This document shows, piece after piece, positions 15,695 to 23,923 of a DNA stretch of 64,000 nt (position 1 is the first letter of the stretch; every line of letters starts with the position of its first letter). Both the position numbers and the translations under genes were made by a program. This DNA is from VGBV01 sp963813725 (lineage in GTDB: Bacteria; Actinomycetota; Thermoleophilia; Solirubrobacterales; 70-9), in assembly GCA_963813725.1 (NCBI GenBank), contig CAWFAI010000008.1:62001-126000 (forward strand), given 5' to 3'. The notes beneath the pieces were generated by a model. That model saw nothing but the letters and a program-made list of their open reading frames with translations. It ran no database searches and was not told the DNA's origin.

Positions 15695-16393
15695 CTAGAC
15701 CTTCACAGCGCGCGAGGCGAGGTGGATGCCCACCTTGCGCTTCACCCGCTGCAGCGCGTTGTCCACCGTCTTGGTGTCGCACTCGAGCCGCTCGCCGATC
15801 ACCTCGTAGGAGTGGCCGTCGAGGTAGAGCGCCAGCACGTGGCTCTCGAGCTCGGAGAGGACGCTCGTCAGGCAGCTGACCAGGCTGTCCAGCTCCTCGC
15901 TCGCGATCACCTGGTTGACCGGGTCGCGGACCTCGGGACCGGGCAACACCTCCTCCAGGGTGGTGTCGGACTCGGGTCCTGCCGCCGCCGGCGTCTGGCT
16001 GAACGAGACGTAGTGGTTCAGCGCGGTGTGCTTGTTGCGCGTCGCCGTCTTCACGGCGGTGATGATCTGGCGGGTGATGCAGAGCTCGGCGAAGCCGCGG
16101 AAGCTGGCCTCGCGCTCGGGGCGGTAGTCGCGGATCGCCTTGAACAGGCCCAGCATCCCCTCCTGCATGAGGTCGTCGGCGTCGCCGCCGAGCAGGAAGT
16201 AGGACGAGGACTTGACGCGCACGAAGCGGCGGTAACGCCGCACCAGCTGGTCATAGGCGTCGTTCTGGCCGTTCTTGGCGAGGGCGACGAGGAACTCGTC
16301 GTCGGGGCCGGAGCCGCCGGCCTTCGCTCCGTCCGGAATCGCTCGCGCGGGGACGGTGGCGTGCTCTTCGGTGCTCGGGGTAGGTACAGCCAC
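15695..16393 (-). CDS. sigH: SigH-type RNA polymerase sigma factor
   Basis: This sigma-70 family protein closely resembles Bacillus SigH in its core: GGDADDLMQEGMLGLFKAIRDY and FRGFAELCITRQIITAVKTA (region 2), and LDGHSYEVIGERLECDTKTVDNALQR (region 4 helix-turn-helix). I place the start at GTG 16391-16393 (232 aa) because GAGGAGG lies six bases upstream. A longer frame from ATG 16475-16477 would add 28 poorly conserved residues and leave almost no leader behind the likely promoter. Position downstream of cysS and rlmB matches the Bacillus order. In Bacillus SigH controls entry into stationary phase; its role here is unknown. Confidence 0.88.
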   Translation of the reverse strand: MAVPTPSTEEHATVPARAIPDGAKAGGSGPDDEFLVALAKNGQNDAYDQLVRRYRRFVRVKSSSYFLLGGDADDLMQEGMLGLFKAIRDYRPEREASFRGFAELCITRQIITAVKTATRNKHTALNHYVSFSQTPAAAGPESDTTLEEVLPGPEVRDPVNQVIASEELDSLVSCLTSVLSELESHVLALYLDGHSYEVIGERLECDTKTVDNALQRVKRKVGIHLASRAVKV

Positions 16394-16491
16394 AGCAACC
16401 TCCTCGTAGGGGTGGTCTTCTGTGGCGCTCCGCACCTCCCGCGAGGGGCGCCCCTCCCAATCAAGTTCCGAGGGCATCGCCCTCGCCCGGG

Positions 16492-16520
16492 AAAGTAAGC
16501 AGCAGATCGCGGCTTGTCAA
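16492..16520 (-). promoter_or_regulatory. sigma-70-like promoter for the sigH-like gene
   Basis: On the minus strand TTGACA (16515-16520) is followed after 17 bases by TACTTT (16492-16497), a near-consensus housekeeping promoter. The expected start of transcription is about 16485, which gives a leader of roughly 90 bases to the preferred GTG start. TGCAA/TTGCA arms lie just upstream. Confidence 0.65.
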
Positions 16521-16622
16521 TCAAGGTTCGGACCCGATGCAATTCCGGTTGCACGATCCGCGCCCGCAGCGGGCCCGCCGGGCGTGGGGCCTCGGCCTCC
16601 GTCCGCCGGGTCCTCTAAGCAG

Positions 16623-17315
16623 TCACTCGCTGGGCGCGCGCTGGCGTAGAGCCTCGAACAGGATCACCGCCGCTGCGACCGACGCGTTCAGGGAATCGAC
16701 CCGGCCGCGCTGGGGAATCGAGACGAGCTGGTCGCACATGCCGGCGACCCGCGTCCGCAGTCCCTTGGCCTCGGAACCCAGCACCAAAACCGCGCGGCCG
16801 ACCCAGTCGACCTCGGTGTAGCGCCGCTCGGCCTCGGCGCCCGCGCCATAGACCCAGGCCCCGGCCTGCTTGGCGTCGCCCAACCAGTCCGCCAGGTTCC
16901 GCACCCGCGCCACCGCCAGGTGCTCGACGGCCCCGGCGGACGCCTTGCAGGCCGCCGGCGTCACCGCCGCGGCGCGGCGCTCCGGGATGACCACGCCCCC
17001 GGCCCCCGCCACCTCTGCGCTGCGGCAGATCGCTCCCAGGTTCTGGGGGTCGGAGATCTGGTCCAGCGCCACCACCAGGCCCATCCCGTCGTCGTCTTCG
17101 AACAGCGAGCCCGGGTCGGCGTAGGGATAGGGATCGACCTCCGCGACGACGCCCTGGTGGTCCGGCGATCCGCACAGGCTCTCGAGCTCGGTGGCCGGAG
17201 TCTCGGGTGCGCGCCAGACCCGATGCACCTGCCGGCGCCCGCGCTCGGCCTCGGCGACCGGCCGGCGCCCGTAGATGACCTCGATGCCGGGACGGCGTTC
17301 GGCCCCGCGCTCCAT
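16623..17315 (-). CDS. rlmB: 23S rRNA 2'-O-ribose methyltransferase, RlmB/SpoU family
   Basis: The 230-residue protein is a SpoU-type SAM methyltransferase with the trefoil-knot motifs QISDPQNLGAICRSAE (motif 1, about residue 85), VLGSEAKGLR (motif 2, about 177) and IPQRGRVDSLNASVAAAV (motif 3, about 195). The short N-terminal substrate-binding region (VIYGRRPVAEA) is present. RlmB methylates G2251 of 23S rRNA in the peptidyl-transferase loop. The ATG follows the cysS TAG directly, so the two genes form an operon, as in many bacteria. Confidence 0.9.
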   Translation of the reverse strand: MERGAERRPGIEVIYGRRPVAEAERGRRQVHRVWRAPETPATELESLCGSPDHQGVVAEVDPYPYADPGSLFEDDDGMGLVVALDQISDPQNLGAICRSAEVAGAGGVVIPERRAAAVTPAACKASAGAVEHLAVARVRNLADWLGDAKQAGAWVYGAGAEAERRYTEVDWVGRAVLVLGSEAKGLRTRVAGMCDQLVSIPQRGRVDSLNASVAAAVILFEALRQRAPSE

Positions 17316-18665
17316 CTATCCCCGCCGCACGAGCCGGGCGCCCTCGGCGCCGTCGCGGACCTCCCAGCCCAGCTCGGCGAGCCGGTCGCGGATCGCGTCG
17401 GCCCGCTCGAACTCCTTCGCCGCCCGTGCCGCCTCACGCTCGGACAACAGCCGCTCTGCCTCGGGATCCGCGGCCGCGTCGGCGGCCAGCAGCGAGTCAA
17501 GCCCCAGCAGCGGCAACAGCTCCTCGAGCGCGGCCCGCGCGCCGGGCAGCTCGCGCCGGTTGCCCTCGGCGACGATCTCGGCCAGCGCGGCGAACGCCCG
17601 CGGCGTGTTGAAGTCGTCGGCCAGCGCCTCCAGGAACTCCTCGCGGCGCTCGCCCAGAAACGGGTCGGCCTCCCCTCCGGGGGCATCCCGGACGTAGTTG
17701 CGGATGCCCTCGACGCGCGAGGAGGCCTCCTGCAGCGCCTCGTCGGAGAAGGCGAGCGGCTGGCGGTAGTGGCCCGCAGCGAGGTAGGCGACCACGGCCT
17801 GTGGGCCGTAGCGGTCGGTGGCCTCGGACAGCTGGAAGATGTTGCCCTCGGATTTGGACATCTTCTCCTCGTCGATCTGGACCATGCCGTTGTGCATCCA
17901 GATCCGGGCCAGGGGGACGCCGCGGGCGGCCTCGGTCTGCGCGATCTCGTTCTCGTGGTGGGGGAAGACGAGGTCGATGCCGCCGCCGTGGATCGCGAAG
18001 TCGGGGCCGAGCTCGGCCTCGGCCATCGCCGAGCACTCGATGTGCCAGCCGGGGCGACCGCGGCCCCAGGGCGAGTCCCATGAGGTGTCCTCGCCTTCCT
18101 TGGTCGCCTTCCACAGGGCGAAGTCGAGAGGGTCCTCCTTGAGCGAGGCGGTGCCGGCCTCCTCGCCCTGGTCCATCTGCTCGGGGTCGCGGTTGGAGAG
18201 CTTGCCGTAGCCGTCGAAGCTCCGGACCCGGTAGTAGACGTCCCCCTCGGCCTCGTAGGCGTGCCCCGCCTCGATCAGGTCGCCGATCAGCGCCACGATC
18301 GGGCCGATCGTCTCGGTCGCGAGCGGCTCGGAGTCTGGCCGCCCGAGCCCCAGGGCGTCGGTGTCACGAATGTAGGCGGCCGTCATCTCGGCGGCGAACT
18401 CGGCCGAGGGGCGCCCCGCCTCCCGCGCGGCGTCATAGATCTTGTCGTTCACGTCGGTGACGTTCACGACCAGCTTGGGGTCGAGGCCCTGGTGTGCGAG
18501 AAAACGCCGAAGTAGCGTGAAGATCACGAACGGGCGTGCGTTGCCGATGTGGATGCGCCCGTAGACCGTCGGCCCGCAAGCGTAAATACCGACTGTTTGC
18601 AGCCCTTTCCGGGTAAGCGGGCAAAGGTCCCCGCTGAGGGTGTCGTGGATTCGGAGCGAGGCCAC
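17316..18665 (-). CDS. cysS: cysteinyl-tRNA synthetase
   Basis: A 449-residue class I aminoacyl-tRNA synthetase. The signature CGPTVYGRIHIGNAR (residues about 30-44) contains HIGN and the first zinc Cys; GWHIECSAM and HHENE supply further zinc ligands; KMSKSEGNIF is the class I KMSKS loop. It attaches cysteine to tRNA-Cys. The start is GTG 18663-18665. Only six bases separate it from the divergent hydrolase start, so the promoter must lie within the neighbouring coding sequence. MshC, the mycothiol-pathway relative, is the main alternative but is less likely next to rlmB. Confidence 0.92.
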   Translation of the reverse strand: MASLRIHDTLSGDLCPLTRKGLQTVGIYACGPTVYGRIHIGNARPFVIFTLLRRFLAHQGLDPKLVVNVTDVNDKIYDAAREAGRPSAEFAAEMTAAYIRDTDALGLGRPDSEPLATETIGPIVALIGDLIEAGHAYEAEGDVYYRVRSFDGYGKLSNRDPEQMDQGEEAGTASLKEDPLDFALWKATKEGEDTSWDSPWGRGRPGWHIECSAMAEAELGPDFAIHGGGIDLVFPHHENEIAQTEAARGVPLARIWMHNGMVQIDEEKMSKSEGNIFQLSEATDRYGPQAVVAYLAAGHYRQPLAFSDEALQEASSRVEGIRNYVRDAPGGEADPFLGERREEFLEALADDFNTPRAFAALAEIVAEGNRRELPGARAALEELLPLLGLDSLLAADAAADPEAERLLSEREAARAAKEFERADAIRDRLAELGWEVRDGAEGARLVRRG

Positions 18666-18671
18666 GGAGCG

Positions 18672-20033
18672 ATGCTAAAGCGCGCGAACAGCCGTTCGGA
18701 TCTATACCCTGCCGTTGCCTTGGACGGCGGGCAAGCAGAGGGACAGAGCTTCCAGCAGGTGGAGGATGCCTTCGCCTCGCTCCCCCAGCGCTATCGCGGG
18801 GCCGACGACGGGTTCAGCGCCCGCTACCGGATCGAGCTCGAGGACCTGGGAATGGGCTGGGGCGTGCAGCTTGGCCCGGACGCATGCGAGGTCATCCCCG
18901 GGAACGGGCGCGACGCCGACGTCATCATCGGCACCGACTCGGCCACCTGGCTCGAGCTGCGCGAGGGCAAGCTCTCGGGCCTGGACGCCTTTCGCTCGCG
19001 CCGGCTGTGGGCGCGGGGCAACCTGGACATGGCGATCGCCTTCGAGGGCTTCTTCCGGCTCCCGAAGGGCCGGCCGCCGCTGCTGCACCTGCACCGGGTG
19101 AAGGCGGGCAAGGCCCGGATCTCGACCCTGACCGCCGGCAACGGCGTCGAGACCGTGGTTCTGATCCACGGGCTCGGTGGGACCAAGTCGAGCTTCTACG
19201 AGACGGTCTCGGCGCTCGCCCCCCGCTACACGGTGCACGCGATCGACATGCCGGGGTTCGGCGCCTCCTCCAAGCCGGCGCGGGCTCCGTATGACCCGGC
19301 GTGGTTCGCGCGCGCCATCGTCCGCTTCCTGGACGCCGAGGGGATCCGCCGCGCCCACCTGGTCGGCAACTCCCTGGGGGGCCGGATCGCGATGGAGGTC
19401 GGGCTGTCCGAGCCCGACCGCGTCTGCAGCCTCAGCCTGCTGACCCCTTCGATGGCGTGGCGCAAGCGCCGCGGCTTCGTCCCGCTGGTGAAGCTGCTGC
19501 GGCCGGAGCTGGCCGCGATCCCGCACACCCTCACCTCGCAGCTGGTCCGCCGGCAGTTCTGGAGCATGTTCGGCGGCCCCGAGCGGCTGCACCCGGCCGT
19601 CGCCGACCTCGCGGTCGAGGAGTTCCTGGCCGGCTACCGCGACCCCGCCGCACGCGTCGCGTTCTCGTCCGCCGCCCGCCACATCTACCTGGAGGAGCCG
19701 GACGGCCCCAACGGCTTCTGGACGCGCCTGGCCGGGCTCCGTCCGCCGGCGATGTTCATCTGGGGCGACAAGGACCCCCTGGTGCCGCTCGCCTTCTCGT
19801 CGCATGTGAGCGAGACGCTGCCCTCCGCGCACCAGGTGGTGCTGCACGGCTGTGGCCACGTGCCCCAGGTGGAGATGCCCGAGGACGCCAACGGCCTGCT
19901 GCTGGACTTCATCGGCGCGGCGCCGGCCCCCGCGCACGCCCGCGCGGTGGCGCGCTTGGGCCGGGCCGCACGCCGGATCCGCGACGTGCGCCCGCGCGAC
20001 GCGGGCGCCGTCGCATCAGAACCAGCGACCTGA
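18672..20033 (+). CDS. SCP2-like domain fused to alpha/beta hydrolase
   Basis: The ATG at 18672 behind CGGAG gives a 453-residue protein. Residues about 25-135 resemble an SCP2 sterol-carrier-like lipid-binding domain (ADVIIGTDSATWLELREGKLSGLDAF and ARGNLDMAIAFEGFF). Residues about 150-425 are an alpha/beta hydrolase with the HGLGG oxyanion segment, nucleophile Ser234 in GNSLGG, Asp in WGDKDPL and His in GHVPQ. The combination suggests an esterase or lipase acting on a bound lipid. No signal peptide is present. It heads a plus-strand cassette of lipid-related genes ending at 21933. Confidence 0.82.
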   Translation: MLKRANSRSDLYPAVALDGGQAEGQSFQQVEDAFASLPQRYRGADDGFSARYRIELEDLGMGWGVQLGPDACEVIPGNGRDADVIIGTDSATWLELREGKLSGLDAFRSRRLWARGNLDMAIAFEGFFRLPKGRPPLLHLHRVKAGKARISTLTAGNGVETVVLIHGLGGTKSSFYETVSALAPRYTVHAIDMPGFGASSKPARAPYDPAWFARAIVRFLDAEGIRRAHLVGNSLGGRIAMEVGLSEPDRVCSLSLLTPSMAWRKRRGFVPLVKLLRPELAAIPHTLTSQLVRRQFWSMFGGPERLHPAVADLAVEEFLAGYRDPAARVAFSSAARHIYLEEPDGPNGFWTRLAGLRPPAMFIWGDKDPLVPLAFSSHVSETLPSAHQVVLHGCGHVPQVEMPEDANGLLLDFIGAAPAPAHARAVARLGRAARRIRDVRPRDAGAVASEPAT

Positions 20034-20064
20034 GCGCCCTTCCGGGCTTAGAATCGGGAGGCCG

Positions 20065-21021
20065 ATGCCGCCCTCAGGCACAGGCACAGCCGCGGACGCA
20101 CGCGCCCAGAACGGGCGCAGCAGCAATGGAGGCGACCCCACGCGCCGGGTCACCGGGGCCGCGCGCGCCGGGCGCTCCCTGCTGGGAGCCGTCACGGGCG
20201 CGGTCATCGAGCGTGTCCGGGGCCGGCTGACGGCCGACCTGGATGACCGCGACCCCGACTACATCCGCGAGAACCTGCCGCTCGTCTGGCTGCTTTCCAG
20301 CCTCTGGTTTCGCGGCGAGGTGCGCGACATGGGGCGCATCCCCGACGATCGCCCGGTCCTGCTGGTCGGCAACCACTCCGGTGGCAACCTGACCCCCGAC
20401 ACGCTGGTCTTCACCCTCGCCTTCTACACCTACTTCGGCGTCGAGCGTCGCTTCCACCAGCTCGCCCACAACCTGGTGCTGACCTCGCCCGTCGGCCCCC
20501 TGCTGCGCCCCTACGGCACCGTCGCAGCCTCGCACGAGAACGCTCGCAAGGCGCTCGAGGCCGGCGCCGCCGTGCTCGTCTATCCGGGTGGGGACTGGGA
20601 GGTGCATCGCCCCAGCTGGCAGTCCGCGAAGGTCGACTTCGCCGGGCGCAGGGGCTTCGTCAAGCTCGCGCTCGAGACGGGCGTCCCGATCGTCCCGGTG
20701 GTCTCGATCGGCGGCCAGGAGACAGCCCTCTTCCTCAGCCACGGCGAGCGGCTCTCGCACGCCCTGCGCCTCGATCGCCTCTTTCGCCTCAAGGTGCTGC
20801 CGATCTCGGTCACCCTCCCGTGGCTGATCAACGTCGGCGACTTCCTGGGCCACCTGCCGCTGCCGTCGAAGCTGACCATCCAGGTGCTGGAGCCGATCGA
20901 CCTCGCCGAGCGCTTCGGGGTGAACCCCGACGTGGACGAGGTCTATGACCATGTGACCGAGGCCATGCAGGGCGCCCTGGACGGGCTCGCGGCCGAGCGC
21001 CGGCTGCCCGTGATCGGCTGA
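20065..21021 (+). CDS. lysophospholipid acyltransferase-like protein
   Basis: The 318-residue protein (ATG 20065 behind GGGAGG) has the PlsC/LPLAT fold: VLLVGNHSGGNLTPD is a variant of the catalytic H(X4)D motif with a longer spacing, VLVYPGGDWEVHRPSW takes the place of the FPEGT block, and GFVKLALETGVPIVPVVSIGG is the next conserved motif. It is probably a membrane-associated acyltransferase of the DGAT2/Tgs-unrelated LPLAT type; donor and acceptor are unknown. The N-terminal 35 residues are polar and probably disordered. It follows the SCP2-hydrolase gene by 31 bases. Confidence 0.82.
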   Translation: MPPSGTGTAADARAQNGRSSNGGDPTRRVTGAARAGRSLLGAVTGAVIERVRGRLTADLDDRDPDYIRENLPLVWLLSSLWFRGEVRDMGRIPDDRPVLLVGNHSGGNLTPDTLVFTLAFYTYFGVERRFHQLAHNLVLTSPVGPLLRPYGTVAASHENARKALEAGAAVLVYPGGDWEVHRPSWQSAKVDFAGRRGFVKLALETGVPIVPVVSIGGQETALFLSHGERLSHALRLDRLFRLKVLPISVTLPWLINVGDFLGHLPLPSKLTIQVLEPIDLAERFGVNPDVDEVYDHVTEAMQGALDGLAAERRLPVIG

Positions 21022-21034
21022 GGGACCGGGGCCG

Positions 21035-21493
21035 GTGAGGATCGAGGAGACAGTCGACGTCGCCGCGCCCCGCTCGCGGGCGTGGGACTACGTCACGGAC
21101 CCGGCGAACTACGTGGAGTTCATGGAGGGGCTGACTCGCTGGGAGGTCGCCGGCGGGATCGACCGCGGCCTCGGGGCCCGCTACAGGATCCTGATCCACG
21201 TCGGCTCCGCCGACGTGGGCGGGCTGATCGAGGTGGTCGAGTGGTCGCCCGAGGGGGACATGGCCTGGAGCTCGGTCACCGGCATCGACCAGCGCGGGCG
21301 CTGGCGGCTGCGCGACCTGCCCGGTGGCCGCACCCGCGTCACCTTCCGCTTCGCCTACGGGGTCGCCGGGGGCGGCGTGTTCGGCCTCATCTCCGAGCGC
21401 GTCGCCGCCCACATGATGCGAGGCAACTTCAGGGGCTCCCTGGAGAACGTGAAAAGAGCCCTGGAGGCTGAAGCTAACGGTTCCCCGACGTGA
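21035..21493 (+). CDS. SRPBCC-family lipid/hydrophobic-ligand binding protein
   Basis: A 152-residue single-domain SRPBCC protein beginning at GTG 21035. It opens with RIEETVDVAAPRSRAWDYVTDP, typical of polyketide cyclase-type START-like proteins, and ends in the long C-terminal helix (LISERVAAHMMRGNFRGSLENVKRALE). Such proteins bind lipids or aromatic compounds in a deep pocket. It lies 13 bases downstream of the acyltransferase, and its stop codon overlaps the next gene's start (GTGA), so it is part of the same operon. Confidence 0.8.
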   Translation: MRIEETVDVAAPRSRAWDYVTDPANYVEFMEGLTRWEVAGGIDRGLGARYRILIHVGSADVGGLIEVVEWSPEGDMAWSSVTGIDQRGRWRLRDLPGGRTRVTFRFAYGVAGGGVFGLISERVAAHMMRGNFRGSLENVKRALEAEANGSPT

Positions 21494-21933
21494 CCCGCGC
21501 GGCAGCGGGTAGCCGGAAGCCGGCGAGGTCGCGACTGCTGGCGATCGGGGTCGTCGCCCTGATGGCGGTGGGGAGCCTGGCGCTGTGGACCGCGATCCCC
21601 GCCGGCTGGATGTGGGTGACGCGGGACATGGAACCCGCCGGAGCCCGCTTCGTGCTCACGATCCTCGGGTGCGTGGCGACGATGGCGGGAGCCGGAAGCC
21701 TGCTCTACCGGCTCGAGGCCGTCCACCTTCAGCTCAGCGGCGCGGCCCGCCCGAGGCCGGCGCCACCGTCGTGGCTGCGCACGGTCAGTCACGACCGGCG
21801 GGCCCGGCCCCGCCTCAGCCTGCTCGACACGTTCATGGCCCTCTCGGCGCTGATCGCGCTGGTGGCGCTGGTGCTGTGGTGGGCGGTGCTGGCCGACTCG
21901 CCCAACCCCTCGGGCCCGCTGCAGCCGCTCTAG
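21490..21933 (+). CDS. hypothetical three-span membrane protein
   Basis: The 147-residue product is not recognised. Three hydrophobic segments are seen: about residues 16-40, 53-72 and 112-134, the last rich in Leu/Val/Trp (IALVALVLWWAVLAD). The loop between segments 2 and 3 is Arg/Pro-rich and probably cytoplasmic. It starts at GTG 21490 inside the stop of the SRPBCC gene, so it is translationally coupled to the lipid cassette, and ends in a CTAG shared with the convergent GNAT gene. Confidence 0.7.
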   Translation: MTRAAAGSRKPARSRLLAIGVVALMAVGSLALWTAIPAGWMWVTRDMEPAGARFVLTILGCVATMAGAGSLLYRLEAVHLQLSGAARPRPAPPSWLRTVSHDRRARPRLSLLDTFMALSALIALVALVLWWAVLADSPNPSGPLQPL

Positions 21934-22397
21934 CGGGACCCGCCGGGGCGCAGCCGCTTGCGCAGGTAGACCAGGCTGCCCCCGGGAACCGGGCGGCGGT
22001 CGTATTCGGCGTATCCGATCCGCTCATACAGGGCGATCCTCTCGGCGATCAGCTCGTGGGTGTACAGGTAGATCGAGTCGAAGCCCGCGTCCCGTGCCTC
22101 GGCCTCCGCGTGCTCGAGCAGCGTTCTTCCCACCCCGGTCCCCTGGGCGAGGGGGTGGACGGCGACGTTGTCCACCTCGAACCCCTCCTCGGTGCGCGCG
22201 AGCACGATCAGGCCGACCACCGCGCCGCCGTCCTCCGCGACGGTCACCTGCTTGTCGCGGACGACCTCGGCGTAGTCGTCGGTCATCGGCCTCGGCGGCT
22301 GGCCGATGCGCTCGACGAAGGGACCGTAGGCGGCATCCACCAGCTCGGCCAGCCGGGGGACGTCCGCCGCGGTCGCAGGACGAAGCCGCGCGCTCAC
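21930..22397 (-). CDS. GNAT-family N-acetyltransferase
   Basis: A 155-residue GNAT protein. RLRPATAADVPRLAELVDAAY is the N-terminal strand-helix, VDNVAVHPLAQGTGVGRTLLEHAE holds the acetyl-CoA pyrophosphate-binding Q/RxxGxG/A motif (about residues 81-95), and LYERIGYAEYDR is the C-terminal motif. It transfers acetyl from acetyl-CoA to an unidentified amine. The gene ends convergently with the membrane-protein gene and starts ten bases after the end of the YciI-like gene on the same strand. Confidence 0.9.
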   Translation of the reverse strand: MSARLRPATAADVPRLAELVDAAYGPFVERIGQPPRPMTDDYAEVVRDKQVTVAEDGGAVVGLIVLARTEEGFEVDNVAVHPLAQGTGVGRTLLEHAEAEARDAGFDSIYLYTHELIAERIALYERIGYAEYDRRPVPGGSLVYLRKRLRPGGSR

Positions 22398-22407
22398 CGC
22401 GAACGCC

Positions 22408-22770
22408 TCAGGAACGCTCGACCACCGGCCGGACCTCGACGGCGCCGCCCATGCGCGCCGCCGGGACGCGGGCGGCGAGCTCGAGCGCGGCGTCGAGGTC
22501 GTCCGCCTCGAACAGCAGCCAGCCGCCCAGGGCCTCCTTCGACTCCGCGAACGGTCCGTCGGTGGTCACCATCTTGCGGTCCTTGACGCGGACAGTCGTC
22601 GCCTGCTCGGGAGGCTCCAGCTCGACCCCCGGCGTCACGCCCGGGGTCTGGTTGATCGCCTGGTAGTCGGCGTAGACCGCGTTCTGCTCCTCCTCGGACA
22701 GGCGCGCCCACTCCTCCGGCGAGCGCGGGGTCGCGGCGGTGCCCTGGTGGATCAGCAGCATGAACTTCAT
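22408..22770 (-). CDS. YciI-like / DGPF-domain protein
   Basis: The 120-residue protein belongs to the YCII-related (DGPF) family, a dimeric ferredoxin-like fold often encoded near ECF sigma factors. It begins MKFMLLIHQGTAATPRSPEE and contains the family motif TTDGPFAESKEALGGWLLFEADDLDAALELA. The function is not established; some members act as small enzymes, others are paired with sigma factors of the ECF41/SigJ kind. No sigma gene is directly adjacent here. ATG 22768-22770 follows AAGGAGAT. Confidence 0.88.
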   Translation of the reverse strand: MKFMLLIHQGTAATPRSPEEWARLSEEEQNAVYADYQAINQTPGVTPGVELEPPEQATTVRVKDRKMVTTDGPFAESKEALGGWLLFEADDLDAALELAARVPAARMGGAVEVRPVVERS

Positions 22771-22864
22771 GGCAATCTCCTTGCTCTGGGGAACTCGTCG
22801 CTAGGACGACGAACGGCGCGCCCCGATCTCTACAAATCGGCCGCGCCGTCTCCGGGCGGCGAAG

Positions 22865-23890
22865 CTAGAAGGTGCGGAGCCTGCGGCCGCCGACGTAGCG
22901 GGTGCCGGCCTGATCGCCGAACGGCGCCTCGCCCAGCCGCGCCGGGGGCTCGTCGTCGTCGCCGACGGCGCCGCTGAGGGCAGCGCTGCGGGCTCGCTCG
23001 ACCTTCTCGTTCACCTCCTGCTCGGCGTGGCGGCGAGCCTGCTCGACCCGCTCGTCCGCCTCGCGCTGGAGCTTCACGGCCTCCTGGCTCAGCTTCGCTT
23101 CGGCCTCGGCGCGAGCACGAGCCTCGGCCTCGTGGGCGACGCGGTCGGCCAGGCGCCGCACGCGCTCCTCGGAGTCCCTGCGGGCCTCTCGGGCGGCGGC
23201 CGTCACCAGCTCCTCGGTCTCCTCCTTGACCCGCTCGACCTGGGCGACGGCGCCCTCCTGGGCGGCATCCGCTCGGTCCTCGGCCGCGATCGCCCGCTGC
23301 TCGGCCTCGTTCAGCTCGGAGGACAGCTCCTCGACCCTCCGCTCGGCTTCGCGAGCTCGGCCCCGTGAGCCGGCCAGCTCCTCCTCCAGCAGGGCGCGAT
23401 CCACAGCGGCCTGGTCGCGGGCCTTGCTCTCGGCCTCCCCGGCGGCCTTCTCCGCCGCCTCCAGGCGCCGTGTCAGCCTGCTCATCGTCGTGGTGGCCTC
23501 GGCGAGCCGCCCCTCCACCTCCGCCTGGGCGCCCTCGGCCTCGGTGGCGCGGCCCTCGGCGTCGCCCGCGCGCTTGGCGGCCTCCTTGATCGCCTTGCCC
23601 GCGCGCTTCGCCGCCAGGTTTCCGATCTGCGTCGCCTGCTCGATCGCACGGTCGGCCTCGCGTCTGGCGGAGTCGGCGGCCACTCGCTCGCGGGCCGCCT
23701 CCTCGCGGGCCCTGGCCTCGCGCTCACCCAGCTCCTCGATCAGCGCTGCGGCCTTGGCGCGGAAGCGCTCGGTCGCCTCGCGCGCGCTCTCGATCTCGCC
23801 GCTGATCTGGTGGCTGTCGATCTGCAGCAGGCGCGGCTTTGCGGCATCGCCGCCTTCGCCGAGAGGCTCGATTGACTCGGGGTCGGACAT
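22865..23890 (-). CDS. long coiled-coil protein, function unknown
   Basis: The 341-residue protein is almost entirely Ala/Glu/Arg-rich helix with heptad character from about residue 30 to 305. It has no signal peptide or membrane span. The N-terminal segment (KPRLLQIDSHQISGEIESARE) and the C-terminal segment (PFGDQAGTRYVGGRRLRTF) are non-repetitive and could be binding tags. The composition is similar to DivIVA-like or cytoskeletal scaffold proteins, but the DivIVA N-terminal motif is not evident. It is 33 bases downstream of the acyl-CoA synthetase gene on the same strand. Confidence 0.65.
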   Translation of the reverse strand: MSDPESIEPLGEGGDAAKPRLLQIDSHQISGEIESAREATERFRAKAAALIEELGEREARAREEAARERVAADSARREADRAIEQATQIGNLAAKRAGKAIKEAAKRAGDAEGRATEAEGAQAEVEGRLAEATTTMSRLTRRLEAAEKAAGEAESKARDQAAVDRALLEEELAGSRGRAREAERRVEELSSELNEAEQRAIAAEDRADAAQEGAVAQVERVKEETEELVTAAAREARRDSEERVRRLADRVAHEAEARARAEAEAKLSQEAVKLQREADERVEQARRHAEQEVNEKVERARSAALSGAVGDDDEPPARLGEAPFGDQAGTRYVGGRRLRTF

Positions 23891-23923
23891 CGCTGGATGG
23901 GGTCCTCGGTGGCTGGCCTGGGC

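Noticed and set aside
17316..18665. MshC (mycothiol synthesis ligase) instead of CysS
   Set aside because: Length, zinc ligands and position next to rlmB fit CysS; no other mycothiol gene is near. Without a search this cannot be excluded completely.
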